Program-made: the position numbers and the translations under genes
Source of the DNA: Segatella salivae DSM 15606
GTDB taxonomy: Bacteria; Bacteroidota; Bacteroidia; Bacteroidales; Bacteroidaceae
Direction of reading: 5' to 3'
DNA: 33,195 nt
Assembly (NCBI RefSeq): GCF_000185845.1
Contig: NZ_GL629647.1
Coordinates: 2,695,765 to 2,728,959, forward strand
Notes under the pieces: generated by a model
Databases searched by the model: none
The model's input: the letters and a program-made list of their open reading frames with translations, nothing else
Told to the model about the DNA's origin: nothing
Shown here: in pieces, positions 16,415-22,122 of the stretch
Layout of the letters: every line of letters begins with the position of its first letter
How positions within the stretch are numbered: the first letter of the stretch is position 1

Positions 16415-17392
16415 TTAAGCTTTGATATTGTTATGTTTTATGTAGTCAACGATTTCTCGAATATAGCCAAATGCCAGTCCAACCACAGTATCGGCTGCAC
16501 CATAATATACGGCCACACGCTTGTCATCGTGGAGTGCTGCACATGGAAATACAACGTTAGGAACGTCACCTCGCAACTCATAAGGTGCGTTTGGAGCTAA
16601 TAAATAAGGTTGAGTGCGGTAGAGAACTTTATCTGGTTGTTCTCTGTCTAATATGGCGGCACCCATTGAATAGCGGTATCCGTTGCAGGTGTTAATAACT
16701 CCATGGTAGAACAATAGCCAGCCTTCATCGACTAAGAAGGGTACAGGACCGGCACCAATCTTTGTACATTGCCACGCACTTTGAGGGAAAGGAGTCGGTG
16801 ACATCACGCAGCGATGCTCACCCCAATACTTTATATCAGGACTGAAACTGAGGTAGATGTCGCCAAAAGGTGTGTGTCCATTGTCGCTGGGGCGACTCAA
16901 AAGGGCATACTTTCCATTGATTTTCTCAGGGAAAAGCACACCATTTCGATTGAATGGAAGAAAGGCATTCTCACACTGATAGAAGGTCTTGAAGTCGAAA
17001 GTATAGCCAATTCCTATCGTAGGTCCATGGTAACCATTGCACCAAGTAATCCAATAACGGTCCTCAATCCATGTTACTCGCGGGTCATATTTATATTCTG
17101 ACTCAATCATGTCTGTGTTTCCAGCTTCAAAAACGATAGGATCTTCGTTGATTTTCCAATGGATTCCATCATTACTGAAGCCTGCAAAAATGTTCATTTG
17201 CACAGCTTTGTTGTCACAACGGAACACTCCTGCAAAGCCGTTTTCAAACGGAACGACAGCACTATTGAATATACTGTTCGAACAAGGAATGTCATATCGG
17301 TTGATGATGGGGTTCTGACTATACCTCCACATCACATCTTTGCAGTCTTGAGGGCGGTCTTCCCAAGGCAAAATCTCATTTAAGTTTCTCAT
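16415..17392 (-). CDS. GH130 beta-1,4-mannosyl-GlcNAc phosphorylase (probable)
   Basis: The 325-aa protein has no signal peptide and is predicted to be cytoplasmic. It is a five-bladed propeller of the GH130 family. Visible motifs are NPIINRYDIPCSNSIFNSA near residue 27, YDPRVTWIEDRYW with the proton-donating Asp103, LLSRPSDNGHTPFGDI, GAGPVPF, and LLFYHGV followed by the GYRYSMGAAILD segment. These fit the GH130 group that phosphorolyses Man-beta-1,4-GlcNAc to mannose-1-phosphate and GlcNAc. The context of two GH92 enzymes, GH20 and GH33 supports that role, since the disaccharide is the N-glycan core left after trimming. It is the first gene of the minus-strand cluster, with a TAnnTTTG box upstream. 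A mannan-type GH130 cannot be fully excluded without alignment. Confidence 0.88.
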   Translation of the reverse strand: MRNLNEILPWEDRPQDCKDVMWRYSQNPIINRYDIPCSNSIFNSAVVPFENGFAGVFRCDNKAVQMNIFAGFSNDGIHWKINEDPIVFEAGNTDMIESEYKYDPRVTWIEDRYWITWCNGYHGPTIGIGYTFDFKTFYQCENAFLPFNRNGVLFPEKINGKYALLSRPSDNGHTPFGDIYLSFSPDIKYWGEHRCVMSPTPFPQSAWQCTKIGAGPVPFLVDEGWLLFYHGVINTCNGYRYSMGAAILDREQPDKVLYRTQPYLLAPNAPYELRGDVPNVVFPCAALHDDKRVAVYYGAADTVVGLAFGYIREIVDYIKHNNIKA

Positions 17393-17449
17393 TATATAAT
17401 TGTTTTCTCGTTTTTAGTTCTGTGAGTTTTATCGCATAGAATCAGTAAA

Positions 17450-17457
17450 CAAAGATA
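17450..17457 (-). promoter_or_regulatory. Probable -7 box for the GH130-led cluster
   Basis: The minus strand reads TATCTTTG, the same sequence as the -7 box of the MFS operon, about 58 bases upstream of the GH130 start. No TTTG is seen 19-21 bases further upstream, so the -33 element is weak or activator-dependent. Confidence 0.5.
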
Positions 17458-17555
17458 ACTCTTTTCTGGGACATATAACGTGATTTATTAAATATTAATC
17501 CGTGAAAACAATTCTTAACGCTCATTGTTCTCGTTAAACAATATCCTACGTAATT

Positions 17556-17590
17556 ATTTTAACGTGAATTCGACGAATTCACGTTAAAAT
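17556..17590. terminator. Perfect 17-bp palindrome, probable terminator or operator
   Basis: Arm 17556-17572 (ATTTTAACGTGAATTCG) is exactly complementary to 17574-17590 around one central base. As RNA it would form a 15-bp stem with a 5-base loop. It lies 8 bases after the stop of the minus-strand lipoprotein gene and about 100 bases upstream of the GH130 promoter box. That fits a terminator for the former, but it is also placed where an operator of the latter could be. Confidence 0.6.
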
Positions 17591-17598
17591 GGATGATT

Positions 17599-18111
17599 TC
17601 ATTGTTTATATTTATCAATATTCTTTGTCCACGGCAATGCTTTCCCATTAGAAAAAGATTGCCAAATATTATTTACATCAAATGTTTTAAGATTAGATAA
17701 TCGACAATCTGATGCAAATAAAAGAAAGTCTTTTTGTGTCTTAAAGCCATAAATCCTATTCTCATTAGCATTAATAATAAACCATGCTTCTTTGACTGGC
17801 TGTCCGGAAACTATCGGTTCTCCTTTACAATATAATAATATATACGGAGGATATACGCCCACTCTCTTAACATCGCTCGGTCCCTGTATGTTTTGAATAG
17901 TTGTCGGAGGAATTTTTGTATCTACAATCCACTGGACATTATCGGTGCACGTTACTTCGAAAGGTTTAATTAGAGGTATCCTCATGTAATCCCAACCTGA
18001 AGTCCTTGTATAAAAATCCTCTTTGCTATCTTTTCTGTTATTTGTATTTGTACAACAACAAAAGAGTACAAAGGAGAGATACATTATTAATTTCATTTTT
18101 TTATTTGCCAT
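17599..18111 (-). CDS. Small lipoprotein of unknown function
   Basis: The 170-aa protein begins with a short basic stretch and a hydrophobic core running into FCCCTNT, which looks like a lipobox with the lipidated cysteine near residue 18-20. The mature part contains GWDYMRIPLIKPFEVTC, VYPPYILLYCKGE and EAWFIINANENRIYGFKTQKDF, suggesting a small beta-rich globular domain. I do not recognise the family. The gene is visibly AT-richer than the glycosidase genes and stands alone, with a palindrome at its 3' end and a degraded mobile-element region upstream. This fits a recently acquired accessory gene. An immunity-type protein is one possibility, but nothing in the sequence proves it. Confidence 0.7.
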   Translation of the reverse strand: MANKKMKLIMYLSFVLFCCCTNTNNRKDSKEDFYTRTSGWDYMRIPLIKPFEVTCTDNVQWIVDTKIPPTTIQNIQGPSDVKRVGVYPPYILLYCKGEPIVSGQPVKEAWFIINANENRIYGFKTQKDFLLFASDCRLSNLKTFDVNNIWQSFSNGKALPWTKNIDKYKQ

Positions 18112-18187
18112 TTTGCTTCTATTGTTATTTTGTCATTACCGGTTGTGTAATTTCAACTGTGTCAAGGCTCTAATCCTTCATATTTTA

Positions 18188-18232
18188 CCTCATTTGGATG
18201 ACACGATTTTTAATCGTGCCAGTCAGATGAGG
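18188..18232. repeat. Imperfect 20-bp inverted repeat
   Basis: 18188-18207 pairs with 18213-18232 at 16 of 20 positions, with a perfect inner CACGAT/ATCGTG core. It lies about 80 bases upstream of the lipoprotein start and just beyond the IS remnant. It could be an attenuator, a terminator or a leftover element end. Confidence 0.4.
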
Positions 18233-18288
18233 AATCTTCCTTCCGAGACAAAGTTACATAATCTCAAAACGTTCTCCAAATTTTATTG

Positions 18289-18597
18289 CTAATTGTTGTG
18301 ATATTGTATAGCATCAGGAAAGCCTTTCAGACCGTCAACACAGCATATCAGTATATCCCGGACACCTCTGTTCTGAAGGTCGCTTAGAACCTCTAACCAG
18401 AAGTTTGCACCTTCACTCTTGGAAACAAGCCCGAACCACAAGTCATTCCACGAGTATGTCCTTACCTGCCATGCCAGCAGCCACAGGTCGGTATTGATTG
18501 CCTCCTGCTTCGTCACCACCTCGTAAAGAAGCAACCTCAAAAGATCTCTTTCAACCAAAATGTAGTACCTTTGTGTCGCAGAATCAGCATATTGCAT
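18289..18597 (-). pseudogene. IS256-family (mutator-type) transposase remnant
   Basis: The frame is only 102 codons. Its second half, roughly 18300-18447, reads NDLWFGLVSKSEGANFWLEV, then LSDLQNRGVRDILICCVDG and LKGFPDAI. This is the highly conserved catalytic-core block of IS256-type transposases (GLW.G..EGA.FWL..L..L..RGV.DI...CVDGLKGFP.AI). A full transposase is about 400 aa. The regions before and after this block do not resemble it, and the homology stops just past the DGLKGFPDAI segment. This is therefore a decayed internal fragment and not active. It marks past transposition next to the truncated DJ-1 gene and the GC-rich gene further right. Confidence 0.75.
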
Positions 18598-18616
18598 AAA
18601 AGTTTGTCAACATAAT

Positions 18617-18799
18617 ATGAATTCAAAACAGAAAGTTTTATTTGTCCTATTAGACGAGTACACAGATTGGGAGGGCGCCTTTCTCTCTACGGCGCTCCAT
18701 GTAGGAGTTATACCCGGAAGCGAGGTAAAATATAGCGTTATTCAGAGAGTCATTGAAAGGGATTTTCAATTAAATTTTCAGCTCTTTTCTAGATATTAA
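18617..18799 (+). pseudogene. Truncated DJ-1/PfpI-family gene (5' fragment)
   Basis: The 60-aa frame opens with KQKVLFVLLDEYTDWEGAF, then LSTALHVGVIPGSEVKYSV. This is the usual N-terminus of Bacteroidetes DJ-1/PfpI (type 1 glutamine amidotransferase-like) proteins of roughly 190-200 aa. After about residue 41 the resemblance stops and the frame ends 19 codons later. The nucleophile-elbow cysteine region is missing, so the product cannot be a working enzyme. The break lies between the IS256-type remnant on the left and the 43-bp tandem repeats on the right, consistent with a deletion or insertion scar. Confidence 0.65.
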
Positions 18800-18860
18800 T
18801 GACAGATAATAGGGGAAACGTTTGTATTCCTCCATTTTTTATGTGCCGGCGAATAAGGCT

Positions 18861-19057
18861 AACCTCAAAATTCCATTCAGCAGGTGGTGCGAAATGAGAT
18901 TCTGACCTCAAAATTCCATTTTGCAAGTGGTGGAGAATGAGATTTCGACCTCAATATTCCATTTAGCAAGTGGTGCGGAATAGGATTTCGACCTCAAAAT
19001 TCCATTTAGCAAGTGGTGTGGAATAGGATTTCGACCTCAAAAATCCATTTTGCAAGT
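18861..19057 (+). repeat. 43-bp direct tandem repeat array (4 full units plus a partial)
   Basis: Units begin at 18861, 18904, 18947, 18990 and 19033; the last is cut after about 25 bases. Each starts with ACCTCAAAATTCCATT or a close variant and carries GCAAGTGGTG in the middle. The units differ at only a few positions, so the array is much better preserved than the 22-bp arrays. It ends about 20 bases before the -33 box of the DUF6261-like gene. Confidence 0.92.
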
Positions 19058-19075
19058 AAAAATGAAGCGAAAACG

Positions 19076-19106
19076 CTTGGATTCTTGTAATCTTTTATTA
19101 AATTTG
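19076..19106 (+). promoter_or_regulatory. Promoter of the DUF6261-like gene
   Basis: TTG at 19077-19079 is followed after 19 bases by TAAATTTG at 19099-19106, matching the Bacteroidetes consensus. Transcription would begin near 19113, about 30 bases upstream of the ATG at 19144. Confidence 0.65.
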
Positions 19107-19143
19107 AGCAACTATTTTTATTAACCTCTAAACAAAAATCAAG

Positions 19144-20133
19144 ATGGAGAAAGTTCGCATTATCAATCTACAGAAGTTGAACAACGCTGAGTATGCCTAT
19201 TTTGCTCAGCAAGTGAGTAACCTCATTCACGAAGGTACAGCCGAGAAACTGCACGTCAGCGCCGCAACGCTGACCGCTTTCGATGCCAATCTGAAATTGC
19301 TGACGGACATCGTGGCGCAGAGCCGCATTTCGGATGAGACCGCCGATATTGTGGCGGTGGACAAGGAAGCCGACGACCTGATAACCTACATCCTCTCGGC
19401 CATCCGCAGCGCCAGGCAGAGTCCCGTAGCCGCACAGAAAGCCGCTGCCACCACGCTCTACAATGCCACGAAAATTTATGCCGGCATCCAGCGAATGGCG
19501 CAGCGGCAGGAGGTGCAGCAGGCACGCGGACTGCTCACCGACCTTGCCAAGCCAGAGCTCAAGGCGCATGTTCAGACGCTTGCCCTGCAGGCCGCAGTGG
19601 ACCAGTTGAAGACGACCGTCGACCGCTATGCCACGCTGCTCGAAAGCCGCTCCGCGTCGCAGGTGGCTGCCGACCTCGGTGCCGCCAAGCCTGTACGCGA
19701 AAAGATGAACGACGAATACGATGAGATGACCACCGTGGCCTTCGCTTTCAGCATCGCCGCGCCGGCTGCCGAGCTCACTGCGTTTATCACCAAGCTCAAC
19801 AAACTCATCGACGACACCGCCACGGCCTACAATCAGAGCCGAGCACAGATGAAAGTCACCAAAGGCACGACATCGGGCGGAAAGAAGTCCGAAGAAGTAA
19901 AGCGCGTGCAATCGCTCATCGCCGCCTATGAGCAGGAATCCCACCTCACGCCGGGCGTGATGAAGTTCACCGGCCTTGCCACCGGCACAGGCTCGGAACG
20001 TGCCTACAAGATGGTGACCGACGATGTGGACAATCCCTTCTGGGTGCGTATCGCGGACGGCAAACTCGTGGATGTGGAGTTTAAGATTCAGCCCGGAGAG
20101 CCGGGAGGTCTGACGGTGGAGAAGCTGAAGTAA
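19144..20133 (+). CDS. DUF6261-like helical protein, GC-rich
   Basis: The 329-aa protein has no signal peptide and is rich in Ala, Gln and Lys. The first 250 residues look almost entirely alpha-helical, with the opening VRIINLQKLNNAEYAYFAQQ, a mid-protein VDKEADDL segment and long amphipathic helices. This resembles the Bacteroidetes family DUF6261, although the assignment is by eye. A GTTSGGKKSEE linker (about 240-250) leads to a smaller C-terminal domain with GVMKFTGLATGTGSERAYKM. No function is known to me. The gene is clearly GC-richer than its neighbours, so strongly that the opposite strand is also open for over 300 codons. It is preceded by the 43-bp repeats and lies near the IS remnant, suggesting a foreign origin. 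Confidence 0.75.
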   Translation: MEKVRIINLQKLNNAEYAYFAQQVSNLIHEGTAEKLHVSAATLTAFDANLKLLTDIVAQSRISDETADIVAVDKEADDLITYILSAIRSARQSPVAAQKAAATTLYNATKIYAGIQRMAQRQEVQQARGLLTDLAKPELKAHVQTLALQAAVDQLKTTVDRYATLLESRSASQVAADLGAAKPVREKMNDEYDEMTTVAFAFSIAAPAAELTAFITKLNKLIDDTATAYNQSRAQMKVTKGTTSGGKKSEEVKRVQSLIAAYEQESHLTPGVMKFTGLATGTGSERAYKMVTDDVDNPFWVRIADGKLVDVEFKIQPGEPGGLTVEKLK

Positions 20134-20162
20134 CACAGCTTCCTATTGAAGTTCATTAAAAG

Positions 20163-20202
20163 AAATCCCGACGAAAGATTTGATGTCCTTGCGTCGGGAT
20201 TT
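20163..20202. terminator. Terminator between convergent genes
   Basis: AAATCCCGACG at 20163-20173 pairs perfectly with CGTCGGGATTT at 20192-20202. GCGTTTTC follows on the plus strand. It lies 30 bases after the DUF6261-like stop and 50 bases from the sulfatase stop, so it may serve both. Confidence 0.7.
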
Positions 20203-20251
20203 GCGTTTTCAAGCCTCGTTAGTCAACGCAGTTCATGAACTCAGTGCAGCC

Positions 20252-21787
20252 TTATGAACTTTGTTTTTGAGGCAGGGTGATAGGGAATAACTTACTGTCT
20301 ACATGCTCTTTATAAATGATGTCAATCATCTTTTGAACCACTTCAGGGTGTAAGGCAGCCACATCGTGATCTTCATGTAAATCATTTGCGAGGTTGAAAA
20401 GATGCGGAACACCCTTGATAACCACAAGTTTCCAGTCGCCCATTCGCACTGCAATTTGGTTTGTTTCGGCAAATTCCCAATAGAGATATGGGTGGTGTTG
20501 CTGTGCATTCTCATGGCCAAGAAGCGTTGGAACGATAGAGATGCCATCAAAATAATCGTCTTTTGAGCGTTTGTTTCGATAGCGTTTTGCATAGTTTTTC
20601 ACGCCAGCAAGGTCGCAGAATGTAGGCATAAGATCGTAGAAAGCGAATGGAGTGGTGTTCACTTTTCCTGCTTCTATGTGGCCCTTCCAATAGGCAATGA
20701 ATGGTATTCTGATTCCTCCTTCAAAACATTGTCGCTTGATTCCCCGCAACTTTCCATCGCGATTAAAGAATGAAGGGTCTGCTCCTCCCTCTTCATGTGG
20801 GCCATTATCACTCGTAAAAATGACGATAGTGTTGTCGTCAAGTCCCTTTTGTTTCAACACGTTTACAATCTCTCCAACGTATGCATCGAGTCGCGTGATC
20901 ATGGCAGCAAACTGTGCATGCGTGTGCACTACAGCGTTATAACGAGATGCTTCCTGTCCTCCCCAGGTCTTATCTGTAAAGAATCGTCGTTTGTAGAAAG
21001 CCAAAAGAGAGTCGTTGGGCTGTGCAAGTTCGGCATGAGGCAACGTATATGTGAAGATGCCGAGAAAGGGTTTGTCGGCCGTTTGCTTCTTAAGCCATTG
21101 TAAAGCGTGCTGATGAATGAGATCAGCAGAGTAAGATTGGCGCTTGGAATAGTCGTCTCCAAACATCGGATAAGCGATATTGTCTTCTAAGACGACACGC
21201 TTCACGCCCTTATCTCCCAGAGATCGGCTGTAGGAATTAAGGAAATTAGGATAATAAAGATGGGCTTGGAACTGGCAAATATAGCCAAAGAATTCGTCAA
21301 TTCCACGTTTGTCGGGAGTTGATTCAGAACCTTCGTAGCCGCCAGCCCATTTACCAAACATCCCCGTTTGATAGCCATTAGCCTTCAAAATTTCGGGAAT
21401 GATAACATGGTTAGGGTCATAAGGATGCTGGCCTACAATGGCAAAGTCTCGGTTATTGCCATAAAGTACAGTATTCTTTGTGCTCCAATATTCTTTGTTT
21501 CCACGTACTTCGGTGTGCCCCGAATGTTGTCCCGTCATGAAACAAGCGCGTGATGGTGCGCTGACGGGTGCTCCAGCATAGGCTTGAGTGAAGCGCATGC
21601 CGTCTGAAGCAAGTCGATCGATGTTGGGAGTCAATATATATCGTTGACCATAACAGGCCAAATCGCCGTATCCCATGTCGTCACACATGATGTAAACGAT
21701 GTTGGGTTTGTGTGTTTTGTGTGCCAAAGCAGGGACTGCACTGAGCCAAACCATCTGGGTAAGTGCTATTGAAGATAAAGTCTTCAT
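20252..21787 (-). CDS. Exported S1-family sulfatase, Ser-type formylglycine site
   Basis: The 511-aa protein has a signal peptide (residues 1-22, ending in PALA). DDMGYGDLACYG supplies the first metal aspartates (36, 37). SAPSRACFMTG (76-86) is the [C/S]xPxR signature with Ser76 in the position converted to formylglycine, so this is a Ser-type sulfatase needing the radical-SAM maturase anSME, which is not in the window. PNHVIIPEILKANGYQTGMFGKW, LPHAELAQPNDS and FTSDNGPHEEGG complete the family pattern. The position between a GH33/GH20/GH92 cluster and another GH20 suggests removal of sulfate from GlcNAc or Gal of mucin or complex glycans, but the sulfated position cannot be deduced. It is divergent from GH20 and convergent with the DUF6261-like gene. 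Confidence 0.93.
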   Translation of the reverse strand: MKTLSSIALTQMVWLSAVPALAHKTHKPNIVYIMCDDMGYGDLACYGQRYILTPNIDRLASDGMRFTQAYAGAPVSAPSRACFMTGQHSGHTEVRGNKEYWSTKNTVLYGNNRDFAIVGQHPYDPNHVIIPEILKANGYQTGMFGKWAGGYEGSESTPDKRGIDEFFGYICQFQAHLYYPNFLNSYSRSLGDKGVKRVVLEDNIAYPMFGDDYSKRQSYSADLIHQHALQWLKKQTADKPFLGIFTYTLPHAELAQPNDSLLAFYKRRFFTDKTWGGQEASRYNAVVHTHAQFAAMITRLDAYVGEIVNVLKQKGLDDNTIVIFTSDNGPHEEGGADPSFFNRDGKLRGIKRQCFEGGIRIPFIAYWKGHIEAGKVNTTPFAFYDLMPTFCDLAGVKNYAKRYRNKRSKDDYFDGISIVPTLLGHENAQQHHPYLYWEFAETNQIAVRMGDWKLVVIKGVPHLFNLANDLHEDHDVAALHPEVVQKMIDIIYKEHVDSKLFPITLPQKQSS

Positions 21788-22017
21788 GATGTATCTATCG
21801 TTAGGTATAAAGGATTTCGTGTTGTAAATGTATATATATTTTTTGAGCTATACATTCATTTTAACGAATATTATGATAAGAATCTTTGCTCGAAGGCATT
21901 GATACCCGTAACTCAGTATTTGTTCGTGTGGCAGCAAAAACTTCTGAAACATCTTATTCTAACTATTCAACATTATTGAAGTTAAAGTAATATTAGCACC
22001 AATTTTGAATTAAAAAT

Positions 22018-22051
22018 CGTTCCGGTTGAGAATATTTTCTCAATCGGAACG
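22018..22051. other. Strong hairpin inside a divergent intergenic region
   Basis: The 335-base gap 21788-22122 separates two divergent genes and shows no full TAnnTTTG promoter. It does hold a 14-bp stem (22018-22031 with 22038-22051, one G:T pair, 6-base loop). On the minus strand it is followed by ATTTTTAATT, like a terminator, although no annotated gene ends here. It could mark the end of an unannotated small transcript or a leader structure of the GH20 gene 70 bases downstream. Nothing else is recognised in the gap. Confidence 0.6.
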
Positions 22052-22122
22052 TTATAGTATAAATGCTGTTTAATGCCATTCTACACAATGAGAATCTATA
22101 ACCCACAAAATATTACCTATTG

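Noticed and set aside
18023..18292. Hydrophobic 89-codon plus-strand frame
   Set aside because: It begins antisense to the lipoprotein signal sequence, and its hydrophobicity follows from that AT-rich stretch.
19168..20136. Long minus-strand open frame (322 codons) opposite the DUF6261-like gene
   Set aside because: It is fully antisense, its translation is rich in Leu, His, Gly and Arg with no recognisable domain, and it is explained by the high GC of the plus-strand gene.
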